DNA from: Polyangiaceae bacterium
GTDB taxonomy: Bacteria > Myxococcota_A > Polyangia > Polyangiales > Polyangiaceae
Assembly: GCA_016719945.1 (NCBI GenBank)
Contig: JADJYE010000021.1
Span: forward strand, 1-64,000
Length of the DNA stretch: 64,000 bases
Direction: 5' to 3'
Both the position numbers and the translations under genes were made by a program. The notes beneath the pieces are model-generated. The model saw only the letters and a list, made by a program, of their open reading frames with translations. It was not told the origin of the DNA and ran no database searches. Shown here piece by piece: positions 53,170 through 62,365 of this stretch (position 1 is the stretch's first letter; each line of letters starts with the position of its first letter).

Positions 53170-53663
53170 TCAGCGCCCTCGCTTGAGCCGGATCCGGGCG
53201 AGGGCCACGGGCCGCGGCGGGGCGCCTCTCGCGCCTCGACGACGACGTGACCTCGCCGCGCCAGCTCGGAAAGGACGCGCCGCGTCTCGTCGCACGGGAG
53301 GCCGACGACATCGACGAGCTCGTCGATCGAGCTCTGGCCGTCGATGCGCGACGCGACGTACGCGAGCCTGGGGTCGATGCCTTCCCCCTCGCTGCCGAGC
53401 GGAGCGACCAACCTCGGCACGTGCCAGCCCTCGCCCAGCGCGGTCGGCCCGGAGCTCGGCGGCGGCGCGGTGACCTCGTCGGGCGGGGGCGCGGCGTCCC
53501 CCAGGATCTCGTGTCGCACGCTCAACAGCTCGGCGTCCGTCATGCGGCCGCTGAGCATGGCGTCGACGTACGAGATCGTGTTGCTCGTCACCTCTCGGGT
53601 CGAGGGGGGCGCGCTCGTCGGTCTCGGGCCGCTCTTGGGCTTGGGGGGGTCCTGCTCGCTCAC
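53170..53663 (-). CDS. winged-helix-like protein (one frameshift near the end)
   Basis: About 165 residues. GTG 53661-53663 (MSEQDPPKPKSGPRPTSAPP) begins a Pro/Ser-rich N-terminus. Then NTISYVDAMLSGRMTDAELL, and a C-terminal winged-helix-like unit IDPRLAYVASRIDGQSSIDE followed by LVDVVGLPCDETRRVLSEL and ARRGHVVVEAREAP. A shift near 53200 gives a natural basic end (RIRLKRGR, stop 53170). Without it the frame runs antisense into the SDR gene. This C-terminal type is frequent in myxobacterial regulators. Role unknown. Confidence 0.5.
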
Positions 53664-53794
53664 GATCTGCCTTCGCTCCAGCTCGCTGCGAACGACTGCG
53701 GGACGCTCCCTGCGCCGGTCATGGACCGACCATAGTGCCGACCGAGAGAGTTGGCTGTCAACCGGCGACCGGCCCACCTATCCTCGCCCTTGCC

Positions 53795-55113
53795 ATGTCG
53801 CAGGATGAAGCACCCAGCCCGCTCGTGAAGATCCGCAAGGCCGTGTCGCCGCCGCGTGTCCCCCGCGCGGGAGAGGCGCCTGGCCCGCGCCCGCTCTACG
53901 CGGTGTGGGAGCTCACCATGAAGTGCGACCAGCCCTGCGAGCACTGCGGCTCGCGGGCGGGGGCCGCGCGCATCCAGGAGCTGTCGACCGAGGAGATCCT
54001 CAAGGTCGCCGACTCCCTCGAGGAGCTCGGCACGCGTGAGGTGGCGCTCATCGGCGGCGAGGCGTACCTGCGCCCCGACCTGCCAAAGATCGTCGAGCAC
54101 CTCGCCAAGAAGGGCATGCGCGTCAGCCTCCAGACCGGGGGACGAGCCTTCCACGCCGAGCGCGCGAAGACCCTCAAGGCGGCGGGTCTCTATGGCGTCG
54201 GCGTCTCGATCGACGGCCCGCCGAAGATCCACGACCGGCTCCGAGGCAACCTGGGTAGCTACGCCGCCGCGATGAAGGCGCTCGACAACGCGCGAGAGGC
54301 CGGCATGGTCGTGACCTCGAACGCGCAGATCAACCGCCTCAACTACCAGCACCTTTGGGAGCTGGTGGAGGCGCTCTGGAAGAAGGACGCCATCGCCTGG
54401 CAGGTGGCGCTCACCGTGCCGATGGGGCGCGCCGCAGACCGGCCCGACTGGCTGCTCGAGCCGTACATGATCGTCGACGTCGTCGACACGCTCGCGGCGA
54501 TCCAGCTGGAGGGCATCAGGCGCTACACGGGCAAGGGCGAGCCCTTCAACATCTTCGTGGGCAACAACATCGGGTACTACGGCCCGCACGAGACGACGCT
54601 CCGCTCGCGGCCGGGCGGCCGAGAGTCCTTCTGGCAGGGGTGCGAGCCGGCCAATACGTGATCGGCATCGAGTCGGACGGCAAGGTGAAGGGCTGCCCGT
54701 CTCTGCCGACCGAGCCTTACGTCGGCGGCAACGTCCGCGACCAGGCGGTGCGCGAGATCTGGGAGACCTCGCCCGAGGTCAGGTTCACGCGTGACCGCAC
54801 GACCGACGAGCTCTGGGGGTTCTGCAAGACCTGCTACTACGCCGAGACCTGTATGGCGGGCTGCTCGTGGACGGCGCACTGCACCCTGGGGCGCCGAGGC
54901 AACAACCCGTTCTGCTATCACCGCGCGAAGCAGCTCGAGAAGCAGGGCATCCGCGAGCGCCTCCAGAAGAAGGAAGAGGCCCCGCAGCAGCCCTACGATT
55001 TCGGTCGCTACGAGATCCTCGAAGAGCCGCTACCGGTCGCGACCTCTGACGCTGCGGCTGCGACAGCTGCGCCCTCGGCCGAGAACTCGGCCCGACCCGA
55101 CCCCCTCCCTTAG
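53795..55113 (+). CDS. radical SAM/SPASM protein (one frameshift)
   Basis: 439 residues after repair. YAVWELTMKCDQPCEHCGSR holds the radical SAM CxxxCxxC. EVALIGGEAYLRPDLPKIVE is the GGE strand and VGVSIDGPPKIHDRLRG the ribose-binding region. Near 54642 one base is missing (TGC GAG CCG should read TGC xGA GCC); the next frame continues AGQYVIGIESDGKVKGCPSL, GGNVRDQAVREIWETSPEVR, then a SPASM-type cluster region GFCKTCYYAETCMAGCSWTA, HC and NNPFCYHRAK. This composition recalls myxobacterial peptide-maturase SPASM enzymes. No short precursor gene is adjacent, so the substrate is unknown. Confidence 0.75.
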
Positions 55114-55125
55114 GATGCGCCCCTC

Positions 55126-56685
55126 ATGGGGCGCACCTCGACCCGGGCCGTCTGCCTCGCGACCGCGGCGCTCGCGCTGACCGCGGTCGTGAGCGCCTGC
55201 CGCCCCGTGCGCAAGCGCGCCCCTCGTGAGGAGGTCCGCGCGATCTCGCTCCAGGATCCGACTCCGCGTCGGCGCGCTGGCGCGCCGCTCGAGGCCGACG
55301 TCGAGGCCCTCCCCGAGCCGCCTCCGGGCTTCGTCCACGCGAAGGCTCGCTTCGTCTGGATCCGCAAGCGGCCCGACCCTGACGCCGAGTGGATGGGGTA
55401 CATGACCCTTGGTCAGTCGTTGGCGCTGCGCCGTGACCCCCGGGGTATGGTCGACGGCGGCGGCTCGATCTGCAGCAAGTGGGCCCCCGTCGAGCCCAAG
55501 GGGTGGGTGTGCCTCGGTCGAGACGCGACCCTCGACGAGGACGACCCGACGTTCCAGATCATGCGCTCTCGCACCGCCGACATCTCCTCGCCTTACCCCT
55601 TCGACTACGCTCGCTCGCTCGGCGCTCCGCGGTATCGCGTGCTACCCAGCGAGCGCGATCAGCGCGCGCGTGAGGGAGACATCGCCGCGCTGCTCGGCAA
55701 GATCGGGAAGGCTCGTTCCACGAAGGGCGACGTCGAGCTCGCGGCGATCGACCGACGGCTCGTGGGCGTCGAGCTCGACCTCACCGGCGCCCCCATCCCT
55801 CCGATGTTCGAGCCAGCCCCGACGGTGATGGAGTCCGACGAGGACCTCTCGCACGGCTCGACCATCGCGTACGTGGGCGAGTTCGATCACGACGGGCGCG
55901 CCTGGCTGCTCGGCTGGGACCACTCGATCGTCCCCCAGGTCCGGGTGAAGAAGTTTCCGCGCTCCCGCTTCGCGGGCGTCGAGCTCGACGCTGACATCGA
56001 GCTGCCGATCGCCTTCGTGCGGCGCCAGGGAGCCTACCGCTACAAGAGAAGCGCCGAAGGCGCGCCGGTCATCACGACCGAGACGTTCGACCCACACACG
56101 ATGGTCGACCTCACGGACGGTGTGGTCCAGGTCGACGGGCGCAAGCTGTTCGAGACCACGACGCCAGGGGAGTGGGTCTCCGAGCGCGACGTCGTGTACG
56201 TGAACCCGACCTCCGCCGTCCCCAAGGAGGTCTCTTCGCTCGGCCGCAGGACCTGGCTCGAGGTGAGCACGGTGGGCGGCTGGCTCGTGGCCTATGAGGG
56301 CGCGCGCCCGGTCTATGCGACCGCGATCTCCGCGGGGCGCGCCGGCCTCAAGGACGACGGCACGATGATCCCCTCGTCGTCGACGCCGCTCGGCACGTAC
56401 ACGATCAAGAGCAAGCTGCGCACGACGACGATGCGCTCGGATCGGCGCCCGAACCGCTCGTTCGCGGAGGTGATGTACACGCAGGTCTTCGAGGGCGACT
56501 ACGCGCTCCACGGTGCGTATTGGCACGAAGACTTCGGCGAGCGACGCAGCGCTGGGTGCGTGAACCTCGCGCCGATCGACGCCAGGTGGCTGTTCGAATG
56601 GTCGGAGCCGCGCATGTTCGACGGCTGGCACGCCAAGAACACCCTGGCGGGTGAGCCCACCACGGTCGTCGTCGTCCACCTCTGA
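55126..56685 (+). CDS. L,D-transpeptidase (YkuD) lipoprotein
   Basis: 519 residues, ATG 55126 twelve bases after the radical SAM stop. Lipoprotein signal LATAALALTAVVSAC. The N-terminal half contains small SH3-like segments (RFVWIRKRPDPDAEWMGYMT). The catalytic domain near the C-terminus starts WLEVSTVGGWLVAYEGARPV and ends in HGAYWHEDFGERRSAGCVNL with the essential His and Cys of SxGCxN, then APIDARWLFEW. These enzymes crosslink peptidoglycan or attach proteins to it in the periplasm. Confidence 0.85.
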   Translation: MGRTSTRAVCLATAALALTAVVSACRPVRKRAPREEVRAISLQDPTPRRRAGAPLEADVEALPEPPPGFVHAKARFVWIRKRPDPDAEWMGYMTLGQSLALRRDPRGMVDGGGSICSKWAPVEPKGWVCLGRDATLDEDDPTFQIMRSRTADISSPYPFDYARSLGAPRYRVLPSERDQRAREGDIAALLGKIGKARSTKGDVELAAIDRRLVGVELDLTGAPIPPMFEPAPTVMESDEDLSHGSTIAYVGEFDHDGRAWLLGWDHSIVPQVRVKKFPRSRFAGVELDADIELPIAFVRRQGAYRYKRSAEGAPVITTETFDPHTMVDLTDGVVQVDGRKLFETTTPGEWVSERDVVYVNPTSAVPKEVSSLGRRTWLEVSTVGGWLVAYEGARPVYATAISAGRAGLKDDGTMIPSSSTPLGTYTIKSKLRTTTMRSDRRPNRSFAEVMYTQVFEGDYALHGAYWHEDFGERRSAGCVNLAPIDARWLFEWSEPRMFDGWHAKNTLAGEPTTVVVVHL

Positions 56686-56694
56686 CGGAGCGGC

Positions 56695-58032
56695 TCAGCG
56701 GCGCGCGACCGGCGTGAGCCGGAGATCGCGCGACGGAGACAAGGTGATGCGCGGCCGCGCCTTTGGCGGCGGGCCCTCGTGGCGGAACGTGAAGCGTTGA
56801 TAGAGCGAGGCGAGCGCGACCGTCGCCTCGACCTGCGCGAAGGCGCGGCCGATGCACGCGCGCGGTCCCGCGCCGAACGGAACATACGCCTGCTTCGGCC
56901 GCCGCTCCTCCTCTTCGGGCGCAAAGCGCTCGGGCTTGAACGCGAGAGGATCGGGGAAGAAGCGCGGATCTCGGTGGGTGAAGTAGATCCAGATCACGAC
57001 CTCGCTCCCTCGGGGGATCGAAAACTCGCCGATCGTCGCCTCGCGCGCCGCGCGCCGCGCCACGACGAACGCGGGCGGATAGAGGCGCATCGCCTCACGC
57101 ACCACGCGGTCGGTGAGGGCCAGGTGCTCGACGTCTGCGCTCGTCACCTCGCGCCCGCCGAGGACCTCGTCGACCTCCCTCACGAGCGCGCGCTCGACCT
57201 CGGGCGCGCGGGCGAGCAGGGTGAGCGCCCAGGTTAGCGTGTTCGACGTCGTCTCGTGGCCGGCCAGCAAGAACGTCACGAGCTCATCGCGGATCTCGCG
57301 CGGCGACAGCTGCACCGAGCCCTCCTCGGGATCCACGGCGTCGAGCAGCATCTGGAGCAGATCGCTCCGGCGGGTCGACCCTGCACGCCGCGAGGCGACG
57401 ACGCGCTCGATGACCCCGTCGAGCTGCTCGGCGGCGCGCGCCGTCACGCGATCGACCGGCCAGCGCAGCGCGGCGGGCGCAGCGCGCGGCATCGCCAACG
57501 ACAGCTGCAGCCTGCTCATCGAGCGGCCGACGATCTCGACCTCCTTCGCGAGATCGATCCCCAGCAGCGTCCGCCCGACGATCCGCAGCGTGAGGTCGGT
57601 CATCGCGTGGCCCACGTCCCACGCCCGCCCCTCCTTGATCTTGGACACGGTGACCCGCGTCTCGTCGGCCATCGCGCCGACGCACGACTCGATGGCCTTC
57701 TTGGTGAACGCCGGACCGAGCAGCCGCCGGTGACGTCTCCAGACCTCGCCGTCGGTCGTCAGCAGGCCTTGCCCGAGGACGCGCGCGAGGGACTCGAGGG
57801 CCGTGTGCGTCTTCTCGAACGCGTCGGCCTGCGTGATCAGCACCTCGCGGATGTGATCCGGGTGCTTGATGACGTAGAGCGGCACCCCTCGCGCCGGGGC
57901 GTAGTACACGTCGCCATAGCGAGCGAACCGATCGCCGACGAACGAGAACGGGTCGAAGAAGAAGGCCGCCGCATACCGCAGCGAGCTGGCCGTCCCGCCG
58001 GAGCGCTCCGGCGGGCCAGGAGGGAGCCTCAG
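56695..58032 (-). CDS. cytochrome P450
   Basis: 445 residues. RYGDVYYAPARGVPLYVIKH at the N-terminus, LLTTDGEVWRRHRRLLGPAF (C helix WRxxR), FLLAGHETTSNTLTWALTLL (I helix AGxETT), VVREAMRLYPP (ExxR), FKPERF and PFGAGPRACIGRAFAQVEA with the heme Cys. No ATG, GTG or TTG fits before the P450 core. The best start is a CTG at 58030-58032 (LRLPPGPPERSGG), which overlaps the TGA of the preceding gene (CTGA), implying translational coupling. Substrate unknown; redox partner not nearby. Confidence 0.85.
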   Translation of the reverse strand: MRLPPGPPERSGGTASSLRYAAAFFFDPFSFVGDRFARYGDVYYAPARGVPLYVIKHPDHIREVLITQADAFEKTHTALESLARVLGQGLLTTDGEVWRRHRRLLGPAFTKKAIESCVGAMADETRVTVSKIKEGRAWDVGHAMTDLTLRIVGRTLLGIDLAKEVEIVGRSMSRLQLSLAMPRAAPAALRWPVDRVTARAAEQLDGVIERVVASRRAGSTRRSDLLQMLLDAVDPEEGSVQLSPREIRDELVTFLLAGHETTSNTLTWALTLLARAPEVERALVREVDEVLGGREVTSADVEHLALTDRVVREAMRLYPPAFVVARRAAREATIGEFSIPRGSEVVIWIYFTHRDPRFFPDPLAFKPERFAPEEEERRPKQAYVPFGAGPRACIGRAFAQVEATVALASLYQRFTFRHEGPPPKARPRITLSPSRDLRLTPVARR

Positions 58033-58433
58033 TTGCCGCCCGCGCCGCCGGTGCCCGGAGCGCCCGCGACGCCGTACTCGGCGGCGAAGCCACCATCGCC
58101 CATGCTGCCGCCGGCGCCGCCGGTCGCCGGAGAGCCCGCGACGCCGTATTCGGCGGCGAACCCACCGTCGCCCATTCCACCGCCGCCATCGACGACCTGG
58201 CCGCCCGCGCCGCCCGTGCCTGGCGCGCCGGCGACGCCGTACTCGGCAGCGAAGCCCCCGCTGCCCGTGTCGTCGCCACACGCCGTCACCGACACCAGCC
58301 CGAGGATGAGGGCCGCCGCGGTCATCGGGACGCTGCCCTCGGTGTCGCGCAGCTTCGACCCGCAGTGCGGGCACGTGGACTCTTTGAGCTTCGCGGCGCA
58401 GCCACAGGAAGGGCAAGTGATGAAGGGCGGCAT
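58029..58433 (-). CDS. zinc-ribbon protein with Gly-rich FAAEYGVAG repeats
   Basis: 134 residues. The N-terminus MPPFITCPSCGCAAKL then STCPHCGSKLRDTEG is a CPxCG zinc ribbon. A hydrophobic segment (PMTAAALILGLVSVTACG) is probably a membrane anchor or lipobox. Three tandem repeats follow, each GGFAAEYGVAG[AS]P.TGGAGG with small variations. The repeats could be a spacer or secreted peptide-like units. Directly upstream of, and coupled to, the P450 gene. Confidence 0.6.
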   Translation of the reverse strand: MPPFITCPSCGCAAKLKESTCPHCGSKLRDTEGSVPMTAAALILGLVSVTACGDDTGSGGFAAEYGVAGAPGTGGAGGQVVDGGGGMGDGGFAAEYGVAGSPATGGAGGSMGDGGFAAEYGVAGAPGTGGAGGN

Positions 58434-58597
58434 CGCTCGATCGTGGCTGCTTGGGCCCTCATCTGTCAACGCTGCCGCAACGCGGCAGCAACGTTGCGCC
58501 ACCCTGCCCGTGCGGGGTCCGCGACGGTGTGGGGCCGCGCCGCGGGCGCGCCGACGGGCGCGGCAGCGGATGGCACGGACCGTGAAGTGGCGCCCCC

Positions 58598-60676
58598 ATG
58601 GCCCGCCCCAACACGCTCCGTGATTGTCTGACGGTGTTCGGCGTGACGCTCTTCGCGGTCGCCGCTCTCGGCTGCGCTGACGACACCACCGCGTCCGGCG
58701 GCGCCGGGGCGGGCGGAGGCGCGAGCGCCGGCGGCGGCGACGAGGGAGGCGCGAGCCAAGGCGGTGGCGCGGAGGGTGGGCAAGGCGCGGGAGACCCGGT
58801 CATCCCCGGGGAGCACCCTCGCATCTACCTCAACGACGCCGAGCGAGCCCGGCTCTCGACGGCGCTCGCGGCGCCGACGGCCGCCGCCGATCGCTACAAG
58901 GCGTACGTGGACGCGGCCCTCGAAGGGAACACGCCCTACGATTTTCAGGGCTGGCACGCCGCGCTCGTGTACGCGCTGACGGGGGACGATGCCTACGCCG
59001 ACCTCGCCATCGCGCACGTCGACGCGATGGTCGCCGAGGACGAGGCGCTCGTGGCCGCCGGCTCCTCGCCGCTCGTCGCCGCCGACAGCTACCTCGAGGT
59101 GGGGCCGCGCGTCGGGGACATGGCCATGGTCTTCGACTGGTGCTTCGACCGAGTGACCGACGAGCAGCGGACGCGCTGGATCGCCTGGGGCAACCAGGCC
59201 GTGTTCAACGTCTGGCATCACGAAGAGGCGAGCTGGAGCGGGCAGCCCATGCCGTGGAGCGGCTGGGCCGTCGATGACCCCGTGAACAACTATTACTTCT
59301 CGTTCCTCCGCGCGACCATGCTGCTCGGCCTCGCCACCTACGCGGAGAACCCCGAGGCACCTCTGCACCTCGACTTCTTCCGCCAGACCAAGATCGACGG
59401 TCAGCTGCTCGAGGTCTACGCGGCGCTCGGGGGCGGCGGCTCGCGCGAGGGCACCGGCTACGGTGTCGCCATGGCGAACCTCTTCCGCATCTACGACGTG
59501 TGGGAGAAGTCGACCGGAGAAGACCTCGCCGGGCTCACCGACCACGCGCGAGGCTCGATCGCGCACATGCTCCACTCGATGGCGCCGACGCTCGACCGCA
59601 TCGCGCCGATCGGCGACCACGCGCGAGACAGCACCGCGGCCCTCTTCGACTACCACCGCGACTACCTGCTCGTGCTCGGCGCGCTCTACCCCAGCGATCC
59701 CGCGTCGCTCGTCGCTCGCACCGCCCTCTCGGCCTCGAGCGTGCCCGAGGCGTCGCAGGGCTTCATGCGCTTCTCCGACTTCCTCTACGAGCCCGCCGGC
59801 CTCGAGACCGCGCCGCTGTCGTCGCTCTACCCCGCCTATCACGCCGAGGGCGTCGGGCACGTCTTCGTGCGCTCCTCGTGGGAGCAGGACGCGACGTGGG
59901 CGTCGTTCATCGCCGGCCCCTACGATCAGAGCCACGCCCATCACGACCAGGGCTCGCTCACCATCTTCAAGGACGAGTGGCTCGCGTACGACGCCAACAT
60001 CGACTCGCAGTCAGGAATTCGGCTCGAAGAAAAGCTGCACAACCTGGTGCGCATCGAGTCTCAAGGGTCGGTCGCGCGCATGGTCGAGGGCGCGCCGCCG
60101 TCGACGCTGCTCGCGCTCCAAGACGAGCCGAGCGCGACGTTCTTCGCCGCCGACCTGACGAGCGCGTACGGCGGCGCCGCCCTGGTCACGTCGGTGCGCC
60201 GCGAGGTCGTGTTCGTGAAGCCGAGCTTCTTCGTCGTCCGCGATCGCGTCGGGACGAGCGCGCCCAGCGCCCAGCGCGTCTTCCAGCTCAACACGCCGCT
60301 GCAGCCGAGCGTGTCCTCGGGCCGAGCCTCGATCGACGGCGCAGCGAGCTCGCTCGACCTCTTCGTGGTCCGCCCCGCGGCTGTCACGCCGAGCGTCGTC
60401 GACTGGGACGCCACGGACGGCGACATGAACGGGGGCTATCGGATCGAGGTCGCGACCTCGGGGCAAGAGGAGGCGCTCTTCCTCACCGTGCTGTCGATCG
60501 ATGGTGAGGTCGCCAGCGCGACGGCGAGCGGGGCCGCTGGCGTCACCATCGCCGCCGCCTCGGGCGACTTCACGGTGAGCTTCTCGGAAGAAGGCGTCGG
60601 CGCGACCGTCGAATCCGCGAGTGGAACGACCACGTTCACGGCCGCCGTCGACCAGCTCCCGCTGCTCGCGGAGTGA
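58598..60676 (+). CDS. heparinase II/III-like exported lipoprotein
   Basis: 692 residues. Signal FGVTLFAVAALGCADDT, Gly-rich linker, then IPGEHPRIYLNDAERARLST, a helical toroid (YALTGDDAYADLAIAHVDAM; AMVFDWCFDRVTDEQRTRWI) and a beta-sandwich part beginning GVGHVFVRSSWEQDATWASF, SHAHHDQGSLTIFKDEWLAY with a conserved His-His cluster. This order fits heparinase II/III alginate-lyase-like proteins that degrade acidic polysaccharides. The Tyr/His catalytic pair cannot be confirmed by eye. Confidence 0.7.
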   Translation: MARPNTLRDCLTVFGVTLFAVAALGCADDTTASGGAGAGGGASAGGGDEGGASQGGGAEGGQGAGDPVIPGEHPRIYLNDAERARLSTALAAPTAAADRYKAYVDAALEGNTPYDFQGWHAALVYALTGDDAYADLAIAHVDAMVAEDEALVAAGSSPLVAADSYLEVGPRVGDMAMVFDWCFDRVTDEQRTRWIAWGNQAVFNVWHHEEASWSGQPMPWSGWAVDDPVNNYYFSFLRATMLLGLATYAENPEAPLHLDFFRQTKIDGQLLEVYAALGGGGSREGTGYGVAMANLFRIYDVWEKSTGEDLAGLTDHARGSIAHMLHSMAPTLDRIAPIGDHARDSTAALFDYHRDYLLVLGALYPSDPASLVARTALSASSVPEASQGFMRFSDFLYEPAGLETAPLSSLYPAYHAEGVGHVFVRSSWEQDATWASFIAGPYDQSHAHHDQGSLTIFKDEWLAYDANIDSQSGIRLEEKLHNLVRIESQGSVARMVEGAPPSTLLALQDEPSATFFAADLTSAYGGAALVTSVRREVVFVKPSFFVVRDRVGTSAPSAQRVFQLNTPLQPSVSSGRASIDGAASSLDLFVVRPAAVTPSVVDWDATDGDMNGGYRIEVATSGQEEALFLTVLSIDGEVASATASGAAGVTIAAASGDFTVSFSEEGVGATVESASGTTTFTAAVDQLPLLAE

Positions 60677-60707
60677 GCCCCTGCCCCCACGCCCTCAGGC
60701 CTGAAGC

Positions 60708-61172
60708 TCACTGCGCCGCGGCCCAGTCGATCTCGACACCACCGAGCACGATGGCCACGAGCAGCGAGAAGACCTTTCGATACACGTCGAGCGAGGCGCC
60801 GAGCGCAGGCTCCAGCGCAGCGAGCTTGCGCGCACCGGCGTCGTGGACGGTCTTCTTGGCGTGATCGAGGGCCTCCGCGCGGGTCGTGTGCGGGCCCTCG
60901 TCCTCCAGGCGGTGAATGATCGACGCGTATTCGTCGAGCACCACCTGGAGCGCCGACCGTTGAATCTCGATGACCTCGGGCGCCCGAGCCCCCTCGAACA
61001 ACGCGAGGGTGACGGCCCGCTCCCCTGCGTCGATGACCAAGCGGCGCAGCGTGCGCGACGGAAAGAGCGCGCTGCCCCGGACCTCGGCGGCGAGCGCGCT
61101 CCACTCGTCCCGCTTGGACGAGGGCGCCCTCTGCCAGAGGTGCTCGCTGACCCGGACCGTCTCCACCGCCAT
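60708..61172 (-). CDS. UPF0262-like protein
   Basis: 154 residues, ATG 61170-61172 (MAVETVRVSEHLWQRAPSSK). SALFPSRTLRRLVIDAGERA, LQVVLDEYASIIHRLEDE and KTVHDAGARKLAALEPAL with VYRKVFSLLVAIVLGG resemble the UPF0262 family (small cytosolic alphaproteobacterial and myxobacterial proteins). No function known for the family. Convergent with the heparinase-like gene. Confidence 0.5.
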   Translation of the reverse strand: MAVETVRVSEHLWQRAPSSKRDEWSALAAEVRGSALFPSRTLRRLVIDAGERAVTLALFEGARAPEVIEIQRSALQVVLDEYASIIHRLEDEGPHTTRAEALDHAKKTVHDAGARKLAALEPALGASLDVYRKVFSLLVAIVLGGVEIDWAAAQ

Positions 61173-61259
61173 GGGCCCAACGAGCGTAGCCGCCCTCGTG
61201 CGCGCCCACCATTGACGACGATGTAGCAGGCATGTACCCCGCTTGCTTTGGAGGGCTCG

Positions 61260-61529
61260 ATGAAGAAGCTGCTGGCGGGGGCGATGACGGCGTTGGTGGT
61301 CGGGATCTTTGGCTGTGCCGGGGAGACCGAGTCCGCGCCGGACGTCGAGAGCGAAGAGACGGAGCAGGTCGGGGAGACCGAGCAAGAGGTCAAGGGCGGC
61401 AACAAGCCGATCTGCGCGCTCAAGTGCGCGGCGCCGCCCGACGGCTGCCACTACGAGAACGCGGTCCTCACGGGCCCCTGCAACAAGCTCACGTGCGGCG
61501 AGCTCGTGTGCGACGGCACCCCCGGCTGA
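61260..61529 (+). CDS. small Cys-rich lipoprotein
   Basis: 89 residues from ATG 61260. Signal MKKLLAGAMTALVVGIFGC, an acidic stretch (SAPDVESEETEQVGETEQEV), then a 40-residue Cys-rich core CALKCAAPPDGCHYENAVLT, GPCNKLTCGELVCDGTPG. The core PPDGCxYE...TCGELVCDG recalls part of the larger lipoprotein at 45265. Acidic prodomain plus small Cys-rich core is also the layout of secreted disulfide peptides. Unknown role. Confidence 0.6.
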   Translation: MKKLLAGAMTALVVGIFGCAGETESAPDVESEETEQVGETEQEVKGGNKPICALKCAAPPDGCHYENAVLTGPCNKLTCGELVCDGTPG

Positions 61530-61538
61530 GCCAGGGTC

Positions 61539-62285
61539 TCACGGCGAAAGCCGGATCGTCGCGAGGATCTCCGTGAAGACGTCGCGCTCGAGCGCGGCCT
61601 TGCAGTCTGGGGGGGTCTGCTGGTTGCTCCCCACCCCGAAGATCAGCAGCGCGCCGCGCTTCGGGTCCTTCGTCGAGGGGAGCTTGGCCACGCAGTAGAC
61701 CGTGGTCGCGAGGGACTTTCCGGTTCGGAAGGACTGCGCCACGAGCTTCATGCCGCCGACCGTGACGGACTCGACGGCGCCCACGACGATCGGCTCGAGG
61801 CCGCTGTGGTCCTTCAGCGCCTCGACGAACAGAGGCTGCAGGTCCTTCGCGCCCGGCTTGTCCTCATACGGCCGGATCAGGAAGCGTTGGGGGCCACCCG
61901 GGGGACCGCTCGACCCGAAATACTCCGTCGCGGAGGGGCCATGGACCGACCATCCCCCCGCCTTCCGATACGAGAGGGCGACGCCGATCGCCGGCAACCC
62001 GAAGCGCCCTGCCTCTTCGGGGGTGACGGCGAAATCCGTGGCTGGCGCGGGGGCGCTCGTGGCCTCGACGACGGGGGCCGACGCCGATGGGGTCGTCGTC
62101 TCCGTGCCGACCTGGTGCGGCTCGACCTGGACGACGTTCAGGCACGGCCGCGGCTCGGGGCACCCCACGACCGCCAGAGGCAGCGCGAGCCCAGCGACCG
62201 TCGATACGGTGAACGAGGCCCTTCGCCTGCGGATCGCCGCGAGATCGGGGTCGAGCCTCGGATCGGAGCCCTCGTCGTCTTTCAT
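61539..62285 (-). CDS. membrane-anchored hypothetical protein
   Basis: 248 residues from ATG 62283-62285 (MKDDEGSDPRLDPDLAAIRR). A hydrophobic segment SFTVSTVAGLALPLAVVGC may be an internal lipobox or membrane anchor. The remainder is a Thr/Ser/Pro linker and an alpha/beta domain (EEAGRFGLPAIGVALSYRKA; VGAVESVTVGGMKLVAQSFR; FGVGSNQQTPPDCKAAL). Not recognised. Confidence 0.55.
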   Translation of the reverse strand: MKDDEGSDPRLDPDLAAIRRRRASFTVSTVAGLALPLAVVGCPEPRPCLNVVQVEPHQVGTETTTPSASAPVVEATSAPAPATDFAVTPEEAGRFGLPAIGVALSYRKAGGWSVHGPSATEYFGSSGPPGGPQRFLIRPYEDKPGAKDLQPLFVEALKDHSGLEPIVVGAVESVTVGGMKLVAQSFRTGKSLATTVYCVAKLPSTKDPKRGALLIFGVGSNQQTPPDCKAALERDVFTEILATIRLSP

Positions 62286-62365
62286 TCCCCCAACAAGATC
62301 CAAGCCGCACCAGGTGTCAACCGACGGCCGGACCGCGAGCGCCGCGTCGGCGGTAAGATCGGCTC

